The translations under genes were made by a program, and so were the position numbers. Source: Methylobacterium sp. R2-1 (lineage in GTDB: Bacteria > Pseudomonadota > Alphaproteobacteria > Rhizobiales > Beijerinckiaceae). From it: DNA of 64,000 nucleotides. Below, piece after piece: positions 37,874 through 46,807 of this stretch. Below the pieces are notes generated by a model, which saw nothing but the letters and a program-made list of their open reading frames with translations, was not told where the DNA came from and searched no databases. Positions within the stretch are counted from its first letter, which is position 1. Every line of letters starts with the position of its first letter. Location of the stretch: positions 291,695-355,694 of the forward strand of contig NZ_JACHWM010000004.1 of the NCBI RefSeq assembly GCF_014191355.1. Reading direction: 5' to 3'.

Positions 37874-39283
37874 CTATCCCGCCTCGGCCAGCACGACCGA
37901 CCGCGGCGGCGGCAGGTTGGAGCGCAGCTCGCGGCTGACCGCCGAGGAGGTCGCGACCGTGCCGAGATTGACGTAGGTCTCGTGGTTCTTCTCGATCGCC
38001 GAGAGATCGTAGAGGTAGTTCACCATCAGCCCGTAGGACTGCTTCAGGCCCTTCTTCGAGGTGTCTCCGAGGAAGTTCATCCGCTCCAGGCGGGCGCCGT
38101 TGCCGAGATGGAAGCGGGCGACCGGATCGAGCGGGCGGCCCTTCTCGTTCTTGGCACGCAGGAAGTAGGCCGCTGCCGCCGGCAGCATGGCGCGCCGCAC
38201 GGCCTCGCACTTCGCCTTGTCGGCCCGCCAATCGTCGGTATCGAGCAGGCGCAGCGCCTCTACGTCCTCTCGGGTCAGACCCTGCGGCGCGTCGGCGCCG
38301 CGCTCGCGGTCGAGCCAAGTACGGAAACCGGGCACCGGCGAGAGGGTGACGAAGGTTTTCAGCGACGGGATCTCGCGCGCCAGATCCTCGACCACCTGCT
38401 TGATCAGGAAGTTGCCGAAGGTGACCCCGGCCAAACCCTTCTGACAGTTCGAGATCGAGTAGAAGATCGCGGTCGTGGCAGCCCCCGCCGGGACCGGCTC
38501 GCGCCCGTCCGCGAGGATCGGCTGGATCGCCGGAGCGATCGCGTTGGTCAGCGCCACTTCGACGAAGATCAGCGGCTCGTCGAGCAGCGCCGGATGGAAG
38601 AAGGCGAAACAGCGTCGGTCCGTCGGCTGGATACGGCGGCGTAATTCGTCCCAGTCGGCGATCTCGTGGACCGCCTCATAGCGGATAATCTTTTCGAGGA
38701 TGTGGGCCGGCGTCGACCAATCGATGCCCCGCAGCACCAGGAAGCCCCGGTTGAACCAGGACGCGAACAGGTGCTCGAAATCGCTGTCGAGGCTCACCAC
38801 CGCGTCGATCGTCTCCGGAGCGGCGTCACGCTCCTTCAGGCGCTTGCGCAGGGTGAACAGATCCTCGCGCATACGCACCAGCGCCAGGGTGCCGCCGCGG
38901 GCGAGATTCAGGCGCCGGATCAGTTCCTGCGAGCGAGGCTCGGCGGCGTCATGCAGAAGGCCGAGGCGCGCCCGCGTCGGCTCGGCCCGGTAGGCAGCGA
39001 TGGCAGAATCGACTGCGTCGTGGTCGGCACCGAACTCGGCCGCCACGAGTTCGAGGAAGGCGAGCCGCTCATCGAGGGGGAAAGCAGCGTAGCGATCGAG
39101 AATCAGGCGGGCCAGCGCCACTCCGGAGGCTTCGCCTCGGCGGGAGATCAGATCCTCGCACAGTCTGGCGAGGTCGGCCGCACTCGCGGTCCGCGCAAGG
39201 TCACTGCGCGCCAGGCCGATAAGGTCGCGGCCCCGGTCGCTGATGGTCTGGATGAGATCACCGAGAAACGAGATCGCCGCCAT
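37874..39283 (-). CDS. mcd: Malonyl-CoA decarboxylase
   Basis: A 469-residue MCD that converts malonyl-CoA to acetyl-CoA and CO2. The N-terminal helical domain (to about 170) is followed by the GNAT-like catalytic domain with SWFNRGFLVLRGIDWSTPAH, RRCFAFFHPALLDEPLIFVE, the conserved Ser region FYSISNCQKGLAGVTFGNFL and the His in DPVARFHLGNGARLERMNF. C-terminal KQSYGLMVNYLYDL is typical. It could prevent malonyl-CoA build-up or support growth on malonate; no malonate transporter is adjacent. Confidence 0.93.
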   Translation of the reverse strand: MAAISFLGDLIQTISDRGRDLIGLARSDLARTASAADLARLCEDLISRRGEASGVALARLILDRYAAFPLDERLAFLELVAAEFGADHDAVDSAIAAYRAEPTRARLGLLHDAAEPRSQELIRRLNLARGGTLALVRMREDLFTLRKRLKERDAAPETIDAVVSLDSDFEHLFASWFNRGFLVLRGIDWSTPAHILEKIIRYEAVHEIADWDELRRRIQPTDRRCFAFFHPALLDEPLIFVEVALTNAIAPAIQPILADGREPVPAGAATTAIFYSISNCQKGLAGVTFGNFLIKQVVEDLAREIPSLKTFVTLSPVPGFRTWLDRERGADAPQGLTREDVEALRLLDTDDWRADKAKCEAVRRAMLPAAAAYFLRAKNEKGRPLDPVARFHLGNGARLERMNFLGDTSKKGLKQSYGLMVNYLYDLSAIEKNHETYVNLGTVATSSAVSRELRSNLPPPRSVVLAEAG

Positions 39284-39480
39284 GACCGAAGAAGCCCTTG
39301 GATCTGTCGAGCCGACCCGTGGCAGGCTCGGCTGTTGCCGGAACCTAGGGCCTCCGCCGCGTCGACGCCAGACTTGCGAAGCGTGGCATCCGTGCTTCGC
39401 ACGTTGTCGATGATGCGATCCCGCCGGGCCTCACGGAACGTTCCCCTGGCGGTGGGCCGAAGCCGACCATCCGGCGCGGC

Positions 39481-39684
39481 TCAGAGCTCCGCCTCCGCAT
39501 GCGGCGCGAGATCCACCGTGTCGGCCCGCTCGCGCCAATCCGTCACGCCGCGCGAGCGAGCGAACCGGATCTCCGCCGCTTTGAGAGCGCGCTCCGGATC
39601 GCGAGCGCGCGCGATCTCCACGAAACCAACGGTGAAGGGGACTCCGAGGATCTGCTTCGCGAAGTGGACGCGGTAGTTCGGCAT
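39481..39684 (-). CDS. Small conserved protein of unknown function
   Basis: A 67-residue soluble protein, start ATG with an excellent AGAAGGAG site eight bases upstream. It reads NYRVHFAKQILGVPFTVGFV then EIARARDPERALKAAEIRFA, a beta strand pair and an amphipathic helix with a DPERALKAAExRF pattern. I do not recognise a named domain; similar short proteins occur in Methylobacterium-type genomes. No partner gene is evident. Confidence 0.6.
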   Translation of the reverse strand: MPNYRVHFAKQILGVPFTVGFVEIARARDPERALKAAEIRFARSRGVTDWRERADTVDLAPHAEAEL

Positions 39685-40011
39685 ACACGACTCCTTCTGT
39701 TGAAGCGGCTGCCAGGCGCTTGGAGAAGATGTGCGCCATCGCGCATCCATCCGCAACTGCCTGCCCAGCCAAGCCGCTGCAAAGGCTGTGCCTTTTTCCG
39801 TGCCACCCACATATGGGTGTGCCGGTGGAGGTATGCTACCACCGGGCACCTGAACGGAAATGGTCACTGTGACGCGCGACCGTCACAGGGCTGTCCGCGC
39901 AGATGGGACTGGAATTCCGGTCCCGGCCTACCGTAAGGGGCAGCCCATGCTGCCTGCCCTTTCCCTCCGCGCCGTGCTGACCCGTTCCCCCGCGCTCGCA
40001 GCACTGCACCC
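39685..40011. other. Divergent intergenic region between the small protein and an MFS gene
   Basis: 327 bases holding the start regions of two divergent genes. No gene is seen. An inverted repeat CACCCA-CATA-TGGGTG lies at 39804-39819 and could be a regulator site. Confidence 0.4.
39804..39819. promoter_or_regulatory. Possible operator, short inverted repeat
   Basis: Six-base arms CACCCA and TGGGTG around a CATA spacer in the divergent promoter region of an MFS pump. Position and symmetry fit a dimeric repressor site, but no regulator gene is adjacent and the motif is short. Confidence 0.25.
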
Positions 40012-41196
40012 ATGAGCCGCGACGCGAGCGATCAACGCGCCCTCCCACCGACGACGCGAATCGGACTCACCCTGATCGCGGGCGGAGCGGTCGCCAACAT
40101 CTACTACAACCAGCCGCTGCTCGCGGTCCTCGTCGCCGAGTTCGGCGAGCGGGCGGCTTTGCTCGTGCCGACCGCCAGCCTCGTCGGCTACGGGCTCGGC
40201 ATCCTGTTTCTCGTGCCGCTGGGCGATGCGCTGCCGCGGCGTGACCTCATCGTGTGGCAGTTGCTCGGGCTGGCCGTCGCGCTGGTCGCCGCCGCGCTCA
40301 GCCCGAACCTCGCCGTGCTCGCGGCCGCGAGCCTCGTCATCGGAGTGCTCGCCTGCGCCGCGCAGCAGGCGGTGCCCTTCGCCGCAGAGCTGGCACCCGA
40401 TGCGAGCCGGGGACGGATCGTCGGCGGCGTGATGACCGGCCTGCTCTCCGGCATCCTGCTCGCCCGCACCGCGAGCGGCTTCGTCGGCGCGCATTTCGGC
40501 TGGCGCGCGGTGTTCTTCGCCGCAGCCGGCCTCGCACTCGTCATGGCGGGGGTGGCGCTGCGCACCCTGCCGCGCAGCGCACCGACGCGGCGCCTACGCT
40601 ACCGCGCGCTGATGACCTCGCTGCTGCATCTCGTGCGCAGCCAGCCGATCCTGCGCAATGCTAGCCTGTCGCAGGCGCTGCTGTTTGCCAGCTTCAACGC
40701 CTTCTGGGCGACGCTCGCGCTCCTCGTCGAGGCGCCGCCCTTCGACCTCACGGCGGCGGGTGCGGGCCTGTTCGGCGTCATCGGCGTCGCGGGAGCTCTG
40801 ATCGCTCCGTATTCTGGCCGCTACAGCGACCGGCGCGGCGCCCGGCCTGTGGTGATCGCCGGCAGCGTCCTGGTCGCGGCGGCCTTCGCCGTGCTCGCGC
40901 TCGCCGGAGAGGTGTCGCTCCTCGCTATCGCCGCAGGCGTGCTGCTCCTCGACATCGGCATCAACGGCGCGCTGATCGCCAACCAGACCCGCGCCTATGC
41001 CCTCGCACCGGGCGCCCGCGGGCGCATCAACACCGTGCTGTTCACCGCCGTCTTCATCGGCGGGGCGGCGGGCGCCTTCCTCGGCTCGCGGGCCTTCCTC
41101 CTCGCGGGCTGGCCCGGTGTCTGCGCCGTCGGCGGCGCCTTCGCCCTCGCCGCGCTGGCCGTGTCCTGGCTCGGCGGCAGGTCCCGGCCTACCTGA
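40012..41196 (+). CDS. MFS transporter
   Basis: A 394-residue major facilitator with about twelve membrane helices. It starts IGLTLIAGGAVANIYYNQPL, the NIYYNQPLL motif typical of YgaY/AraJ-like efflux proteins, has a VPLGDALPRRDLIVW loop 2-3 motif and RYSDRRGARPVVIAG at loop 8-9. Substrate unknown. It ends tail-to-tail with an eight-base overlap with the threonine-phosphate decarboxylase gene. Confidence 0.85.
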   Translation: MSRDASDQRALPPTTRIGLTLIAGGAVANIYYNQPLLAVLVAEFGERAALLVPTASLVGYGLGILFLVPLGDALPRRDLIVWQLLGLAVALVAAALSPNLAVLAAASLVIGVLACAAQQAVPFAAELAPDASRGRIVGGVMTGLLSGILLARTASGFVGAHFGWRAVFFAAAGLALVMAGVALRTLPRSAPTRRLRYRALMTSLLHLVRSQPILRNASLSQALLFASFNAFWATLALLVEAPPFDLTAAGAGLFGVIGVAGALIAPYSGRYSDRRGARPVVIAGSVLVAAAFAVLALAGEVSLLAIAAGVLLLDIGINGALIANQTRAYALAPGARGRINTVLFTAVFIGGAAGAFLGSRAFLLAGWPGVCAVGGAFALAALAVSWLGGRSRPT

Positions 41197-42166
41197 GCAC
41201 CCGCGAGAGGCGGCACCACGCCGTCTTGTCTGGGGGGAGGCCGAAGCGCAAACGTTCCGGCGCCTCCAAGAAGCGCCGCACGTAGATCCCGGCTTCCCCG
41301 AGCGCCCGGAACAGACCGGGCCCGTCAGGAAAATCGGCGGTGCGGAATAGGGCCGTCCCGCCGACGATCCGTCCGCCGGCCCGCCCGATCATCCGGTCGA
41401 GGCGGGCCACGTCCTGTGCCCGCGCCGCGGCAGCCTCGCGGCGCCACGCACCATCCGGCAGCGCCGCGAGGCCCGCGGCGATGGCCGGGCCCGAGACCGC
41501 CCAGGGACCCAGTGCGGCTTCGATGCGCTGCGCCAACGCCGGCTCGGCGAGCGCGAAGCCGAGCCGCAACCCGGCGAGCCCGTAGGTCTTGCCGAAGGAG
41601 CGCAGGATCACGAGGCCGGGCTGCGGCGATGCCGCCTCTACGGATTCCAGGTCGGCGAAGGCCTGATCGAGCACGACGAGGCCGCCCCCGGCGCGCATCA
41701 GCGCCTCGGCCGAGAAAACGCGCCCGTCAGGATTGTTGGGGCTCACGGCAACCAGAACCTCAGTGCCGTCGGCCTCGGCCGGATCGTCCACCATCCGCAC
41801 CGTGTGACCGGAGCGGGTCCAGGCGGCGGCGTGCTCGGCATAGGTCGGGCCGACCACCGCGACGCGGGCGGGTGGCAGGAGCCGCGGCAGGGTCTCGATC
41901 AGGATCTGCGTGCCGGGCGCGGCGACGACATGGTCCGGCCCCGGCGCGCCGTAGGCCGCCGCCGCCGCGGCTTTGAGCCGGGCGAGGTCGCCGGGGGAGG
42001 GCAGGCGGTGCAGGGCACTGGCTTCAAAGGGCGGCAGCGGATAGGGCACCGGGTTGATGCCGGTCGAGAGGTCGAGCCACGGCTCGGGCGCGCCCGGAAA
42101 CAGCCTTCGGGCCGCGTCGAGATCGCCGCCATGCGCGATCGCCTCGTTTGAGCCGTCCCCCTGCAC
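41189..42166 (-). CDS. cobC: L-threonine-O-3-phosphate decarboxylase (CobC/CobD) of cobalamin synthesis
   Basis: A 325-residue PLP enzyme of aminotransferase fold class I that makes (R)-1-amino-2-propanol phosphate, the linker of the cobalamin lower loop. It has HGGDLDAARRLFPGAPEPWL, DLSTGINPVPYP, VSPNNPDGRVF and the PLP lysine in SFGKTYGLAGLRLGFAL. I start at the GTG of 42166 with GGAGG four bases before it; a TTG at 42205 would also be in frame. It is divergent from cbiB, the next enzyme of the same step. Confidence 0.88.
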   Translation of the reverse strand: MQGDGSNEAIAHGGDLDAARRLFPGAPEPWLDLSTGINPVPYPLPPFEASALHRLPSPGDLARLKAAAAAAYGAPGPDHVVAAPGTQILIETLPRLLPPARVAVVGPTYAEHAAAWTRSGHTVRMVDDPAEADGTEVLVAVSPNNPDGRVFSAEALMRAGGGLVVLDQAFADLESVEAASPQPGLVILRSFGKTYGLAGLRLGFALAEPALAQRIEAALGPWAVSGPAIAAGLAALPDGAWRREAAAARAQDVARLDRMIGRAGGRIVGGTALFRTADFPDGPGLFRALGEAGIYVRRFLEAPERLRFGLPPDKTAWCRLSRVLR

Positions 42167-42207
42167 CTCGCCTCCGTCCCCTCCGCCCCACACCGACCCT
42201 GCCAACG

Positions 42208-43206
42208 ATGCCCTGGATCGCCCTGACCCATCCGCCCGACACCCTCGGCATCCTGGCGCTCGCCCTGCTGTTCGAGGCCATGATGGGCTATCCCAACCGC
42301 CTCTACAGGGCGCTCGGCCATCCTGTCACCTGGATCGGCCGGCTGATCGGCGCGCTGGAGCACGGGCTGAACCGGGGCAGCGCCGCCGCACGCCGGCTCG
42401 GCGGAATCCTGGCGCTCGTGCTGCTGCTCACGGTGACGGCCGCCATCTCCCTCGCGCTGACCGCGCTCGCCGCACGCGCGGGCCACGGGGCCGGCGTGGT
42501 GCTCCTTGCCCTGGTCGCTGCGAGCCTGCCGGCGCAGCGCAGCCTCTTCGTCCATGTCCGACGCGTCTCCGCCGCCCTGCGGACGGAGGGGCTCACCGGC
42601 GGTCGCGCGGCCGTCTCGATGATCGTCGGACGCAATCCCGAGAGCCTCGACGAGGCGGCGGTCTGCCGCGCCGCGATCGAGAGCCTCGCCGAGAACTTTT
42701 CGGACGGCATCGTCGCGCCGGCCTTCTGGATCGGCGCAGGCGGACTCACCGGCGGCGCTCTCTACAAGGCCATCAACACCGCCGACAGCATGGTCGGCCA
42801 CCGCACCCCGCGCTACGAGGCGTATGGCTGGGCCTCCGCCCGCTTCGACGACCTCGTGAACCTGCCGGCCTCGCGGCTCACCGCGCTGTTGCTGATCGCG
42901 GCGGCGGCGCTGAGCCGGGACGTCTCGGCGGCGGGCGCATGGCGGGCAATCCGCCGCGACGCCGGCCGCCACCGCTCGCCCAATGCCGGCTGGCCCGAGG
43001 CGGCGATGGCGGGCGCATTGGGCCTGCGGCTCGCCGGCCCGCGCATCTACGGTGCCACCCGGGTCGAGGATGCCTGGATGGGCGACGGTCGGGCGGACGC
43101 CACCCCCGACGACATCGTGCGCGCGCTGAAACTTTATCGGACCGCCTGCGCGCTACAATTCACAATGGTCGTTGCCGGAACCGGGATTTGGCTCTACCTT
43201 TTTTGA
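42208..43206 (+). CDS. cbiB: Adenosylcobinamide-phosphate synthase
   Basis: A 332-residue inner-membrane protein (CbiB/CobD) that joins aminopropanol (phosphate) to adenosylcobyric acid. Family features are FEAMMGYPNRLYRALGHPVT, SLAENFSDGIVAPAFW, GALYKAINTADSMVGHRTP and RRDAGRHRSPNAGWPEAAMA, with about five membrane helices. It is transcribed away from the decarboxylase that supplies its co-substrate; the two starts are only about 40 bases apart, so both promoters overlap the opposite coding ends. Confidence 0.93.
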   Translation: MPWIALTHPPDTLGILALALLFEAMMGYPNRLYRALGHPVTWIGRLIGALEHGLNRGSAAARRLGGILALVLLLTVTAAISLALTALAARAGHGAGVVLLALVAASLPAQRSLFVHVRRVSAALRTEGLTGGRAAVSMIVGRNPESLDEAAVCRAAIESLAENFSDGIVAPAFWIGAGGLTGGALYKAINTADSMVGHRTPRYEAYGWASARFDDLVNLPASRLTALLLIAAAALSRDVSAAGAWRAIRRDAGRHRSPNAGWPEAAMAGALGLRLAGPRIYGATRVEDAWMGDGRADATPDDIVRALKLYRTACALQFTMVVAGTGIWLYLF

Positions 43207-43281
43207 AAAATATCCACCAGCATCCTCAATACCCCCGAATATCGATTTCACATCGATCGAAATAGACAGGAGATTGCGGCC

Positions 43282-44388
43282 ATGCGCCTCGCCAGCAGCA
43301 TCTGTCTTTATTTCCTCTTTGTACTTGGATCGACCGCAGCGGAGGCCGGGGACACGGTCCTGGAACCAGAGGGCAAGCCCTATACCTTCAAGGAAGATTT
43401 GAAGGGCTCGGGCAAGAAGGACGACGGGGCGGCCGCCTACGACGTCAGCGGCATCGCCTGCATCCTGCGCGCCTCGGGCAAGCGGCGGTGTCTCGTCGTC
43501 AACGACGAGGGGCGCAAGGCCCAGTTCCTGACGATCGATGACCGAGACATCGAGCCCAAGAAGACGATCGACCTGATCGGCAAGGCGCCGGACGCGGCGA
43601 CGCGCGGAACGGTGTTCGCCGGCAAGCAATGCCCGGACAAGAGTCCCGCGAAGTTCAAGGAGTTCGACGGCGAGGGCGTCGCCTACGCCAAGCCGTACTT
43701 CTACGTCGTCGGCTCGCACGGCTGCGGCCGCAAGAAGGATACGCTCAACACCTCGGCGATGATCCTCGCCCGCATCCGCGTCGATGAGGAGGGCAAGCCG
43801 GATGTGGAGGACGACGACAAGCCGGAGGCCGCCGTCGAGACCACCTATCGCCTCGGCGAGGTCCTGGCGGGTGCGGACCGGGTGGGACCATCCTTCCTCG
43901 AGAGCCTGACCGAGTCGAACGGCCTCAATATCGAGGGCATCGCGGTGGTGAAGGACCGGCTCTACGCCGGACTCCGCGCGCCCTCGATCGAGGGAGAAGC
44001 CTTCCTCGTCGAGGCCGATGTCGATGCCCTGTTCGCGGACGGGCACGGCGCCTATCAGGGAAAGCGGCGGACGATCCCGATCAAGCTCGGCAAGGATGCC
44101 GGAATCCGCGATCTCGCGGCGCTCGACGACGGGCGCCTGCTGGTGCTCAGCGGGCCGGCCCAGGAGCAGCCGAAGGTCGCCTACAAGCTTTTCCTGTTCG
44201 ATCCGGGAAAGGGCGGCGATCCGCAGCTTCTCGGGGCGCTGGACGAACTCGACGATGCCGATCGCTGCGGCAAGCCCGAGGCGGTGACGGCGATCGGATC
44301 GAACCGCGTTCTGGTCCTCTTCGACAGCCTCAGGAACGGCGGAGCGCGCGCCTACAAGGTGCCTGCCAAGCTGATGCCCGGCGAGTGA
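43282..44388 (+). CDS. Exported DUF3616 protein
   Basis: A 368-residue protein with a signal peptide (MRLASSICLYFLFVLGSTAA) and a DUF3616 beta-propeller-like body: DVSGIACILRASGKRRCLVV, EFDGEGVAYAKPYFYVVGSH-GCGR, GLNIEGIAVVKDRLYAGLRA and IRDLAALDDGRLLVLSGP. The repeated G(I/V)A...D..L..G.R pattern resembles esterase-like phytase propellers. Function unknown; probably periplasmic. It is placed 75 bases after cbiB within a cobalamin gene group but has no known link to it. Confidence 0.78.
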   Translation: MRLASSICLYFLFVLGSTAAEAGDTVLEPEGKPYTFKEDLKGSGKKDDGAAAYDVSGIACILRASGKRRCLVVNDEGRKAQFLTIDDRDIEPKKTIDLIGKAPDAATRGTVFAGKQCPDKSPAKFKEFDGEGVAYAKPYFYVVGSHGCGRKKDTLNTSAMILARIRVDEEGKPDVEDDDKPEAAVETTYRLGEVLAGADRVGPSFLESLTESNGLNIEGIAVVKDRLYAGLRAPSIEGEAFLVEADVDALFADGHGAYQGKRRTIPIKLGKDAGIRDLAALDDGRLLVLSGPAQEQPKVAYKLFLFDPGKGGDPQLLGALDELDDADRCGKPEAVTAIGSNRVLVLFDSLRNGGARAYKVPAKLMPGE

Positions 44389-44400
44389 GGCGCGCCGCCT

Positions 44401-45858
44401 TCAGCGCAGGCGCAGCAGCCCGTCGCAATCGAGATGCGCTTCGAGATGGTCGGCGAAGCGGTCGAGCACCTCTTCGATGCCGGCCTCGTAGCGGGTGAGG
44501 CCCGGTGCGGCGCCGAGCCGGGCGAGCCATGCCGCGCGCTGGCGGTCGTCGGTGAACAGGCCGTGGACATAGGTGCCGGCCACCAGTCCATCGCGCGAGA
44601 CCGCTCCGTCGGCCCGACCGTCGGCGAAGCGCAGCAGGGGCCGGGCGGTGTCCGGCCCGGTCGTGTCGCCGACATGCATCTCGTAGCCGGAGAACGGCTC
44701 GCCATCCGCCAGCGTCGTGCCGGTGACGGCGACGAGACGCTTCGCGCCCGTCATCACCGTCTCGACGTCGAGCAGGCCGAGTCCTGGCAGGTCGCGCGGC
44801 GCACCCTCGATTCCCTGAGGGTCGGCGATGGAGCGCCCGAGCATCTGGTAGCCGCCGCACAGCCCCAGCACCCGCCGGCTGCGGCGCAGATGCGCACGGA
44901 TGTCGATGTCCCACCCCTGCGCGCGGAGACAATCGAGATCGTCGATCGTGGTCTTCGAACCAGGAAGGACGATCAAATCCGCCTCCGCCGGGATCGGCGC
45001 GCCGGGCGGCACGAACGTGACGGCGACGCCGGGCTCCTGCCGCAGCGGGTCGAGGTCGTCGAAATTGGCGATGTGGGGGAATTGCAGCACTGCGATCAGC
45101 GGTCCGGCGCCGTCGCGGCGGCTTTGCGGGGCATCGAGCGCCAGCGCGTCCTCCGGCGGCAGGCGGGCAGCGTCGGGAAAGAACGGCACGAGGCCGAACG
45201 GGGACCAGCCGGTGCGCGCGGCGATCAGGGCCATTCCGTCGGAGAACAGGGTCGGGTCACCGCGGAACCGGTTGACGATGAAGCCGCGGATCATCGCCGC
45301 GTCCTCGGGCTCCAGCACGGTCTGCGTGCCGACGAGGCTGGCGATGACGCCGCCCCGGTCGATGTCGCCGACGAGCACCACCGGCGTCTCCGTTGCGCGC
45401 GCAAAGCCCATATTGGCGATGTCGCCCTTGCGCAGGTTCACCTCGGCCGGTGAGCCCGCGCCCTCCACGAGCACGATGTCGGACTCGGCGCGCAGCCTTT
45501 CGAAGCTGTCGAGGACCGATGCCATCAGGCGCGGCTTCCACGCTTGATATTCGCGCGCCCTGGCGGTGCCGATCATCCGCCCCTGAACGACCACCTGCGC
45601 GCCGACCTCGCTCTGGGGTTTGAGCAGCACCGGGTTCATGTGAACGGACGGCGCGACCCGCGCGGCGCGGGCCTGGAGCGCCTGGGCGCGGCCGATCTCA
45701 CCGCCATCCGCGGTGACGGCGGCGTTGTTCGACATGTTCTGCGGCTTGAACGGACGCACCGTCAGCCCACGCCGGGTGAAGGCGCGGGCCAAGCCCGCCA
45801 CCAGCAGCGACTTGCCGACATCGGACCCGGTCCCCTGGATCATCAGGGCGCGGGTCAT
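44401..45858 (-). CDS. cobQ: Cobyric acid synthase
   Basis: A 485-residue ATP-dependent amidotransferase that amidates the b, d, e and g carboxylates of the corrin ring. The N-terminal P-loop [20 protein letters not shown] leads to [13 protein letters not shown] and an [14 protein letters not shown] stretch; the C-terminal class-I-like glutaminase domain has [15 protein letters not shown] with the Cys nucleophile and [10 protein letters not shown]. It is the penultimate ring-modification step before CbiB. It converges on the DUF3616 gene and lies just downstream of cobK. Confidence 0.95.
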   Translation of the reverse strand: MTRALMIQGTGSDVGKSLLVAGLARAFTRRGLTVRPFKPQNMSNNAAVTADGGEIGRAQALQARAARVAPSVHMNPVLLKPQSEVGAQVVVQGRMIGTARAREYQAWKPRLMASVLDSFERLRAESDIVLVEGAGSPAEVNLRKGDIANMGFARATETPVVLVGDIDRGGVIASLVGTQTVLEPEDAAMIRGFIVNRFRGDPTLFSDGMALIAARTGWSPFGLVPFFPDAARLPPEDALALDAPQSRRDGAGPLIAVLQFPHIANFDDLDPLRQEPGVAVTFVPPGAPIPAEADLIVLPGSKTTIDDLDCLRAQGWDIDIRAHLRRSRRVLGLCGGYQMLGRSIADPQGIEGAPRDLPGLGLLDVETVMTGAKRLVAVTGTTLADGEPFSGYEMHVGDTTGPDTARPLLRFADGRADGAVSRDGLVAGTYVHGLFTDDRQRAAWLARLGAAPGLTRYEAGIEEVLDRFADHLEAHLDCDGLLRLR

Positions 45859-45929
45859 GGACGGCTTTTCGTTTCAAGTGCGGGCATGATCCTGCCATGG
45901 CACTGGTGCCGAGCATCGTCGAGCCGAAT

Positions 45930-46685
45930 TCATGTAAACCCGCGTCGAACAAGTTCGGTCTTCAGCCAGCGCAGCGCGCCCGCGGCGTCGGTGACGGCAG
46001 GCACATCCGGCAGGGCAGGGCGGTCGACGATCACCACGGGAAGCCCGAGCCGGCGCGCCGCCTCGATCTTCGGATACGTTGCCGCACCGCCAGAATTCTT
46101 CGTCACCAGCACCTCGATCCGCGCCTCGCGCATGAAGCGAACTTCGTCCTCCAGCGTGAAGGGGCCGCGGGCACTGACGGTCACGAGGTTCGGCACCGGC
46201 AGCGCTTCGCCGACCGGCTCGATCGTGCGCACGACATAGGCGTGCTGCGGCGCGCGGGCGAAGGCGGAAAGCTCCTGCCGGCCGATGGTGAGGAACACCG
46301 TTCTCGATTCCGGTCCGAGCGCGTCGAGGCAGGCCGGAACGTTCTCGACCTCGATCCACGCGTCGCCGGACTGCCGCTCCCAGGCGGGACGCCGAACGGC
46401 GATCAGCGGCACGCCGCCGGCCCCGCACGCCGCGGCCGCATTGGCCGAGATCCGTGCGGCGAAGGGATGTGTCGCGTCGATCACCGCCTCGATGCCATTT
46501 CCGGCGAGCCACCGCGCCAGCCCCTCGACGCCGCCGAACCCGCCCACGCGCATCGGTACCGGTCCGGGCCGCGGCGCGGCCGTGCGGCCCGCCAGCGAGA
46601 GGGTCACCGACAGGTCGGTTTCGCGGGCCAGCAGGGCGACGAGCGCGCTCGACTCGGTCGTTCCGCCGAGCACGAGCACCTGCAT
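45930..46685 (-). CDS. cobK: Precorrin-6A reductase
   Basis: A 251-residue CobK/CbiJ that reduces precorrin-6A with NADPH. It begins MQVLVLGGTTESSALVALLA (nucleotide-binding GGTxES), has EAVIDATHPFAARISANAAA, VFLTIGRQEL, GPFTLEDEVRFMREARIEVL and VTKNSGGAATYPKIEAARRL, all family motifs. It precedes cobQ by 71 bases on the same strand. Other corrin-ring methyltransferase genes are not in the window, so the cobalamin genes are scattered. Confidence 0.93.
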   Translation of the reverse strand: MQVLVLGGTTESSALVALLARETDLSVTLSLAGRTAAPRPGPVPMRVGGFGGVEGLARWLAGNGIEAVIDATHPFAARISANAAAACGAGGVPLIAVRRPAWERQSGDAWIEVENVPACLDALGPESRTVFLTIGRQELSAFARAPQHAYVVRTIEPVGEALPVPNLVTVSARGPFTLEDEVRFMREARIEVLVTKNSGGAATYPKIEAARRLGLPVVIVDRPALPDVPAVTDAAGALRWLKTELVRRGFT

Positions 46686-46807
46686 CGGACGCCGATCTGG
46701 ATTCGGTTTGGGATGGCGCGTGGGAGAACCCTGGTCGGCGGCCTCGGACATCCGTACAACCTGTCTCGCCCGCGAAAGCCCAGCAAAGCTCGGGCAAGGT
46801 TTTCGAT

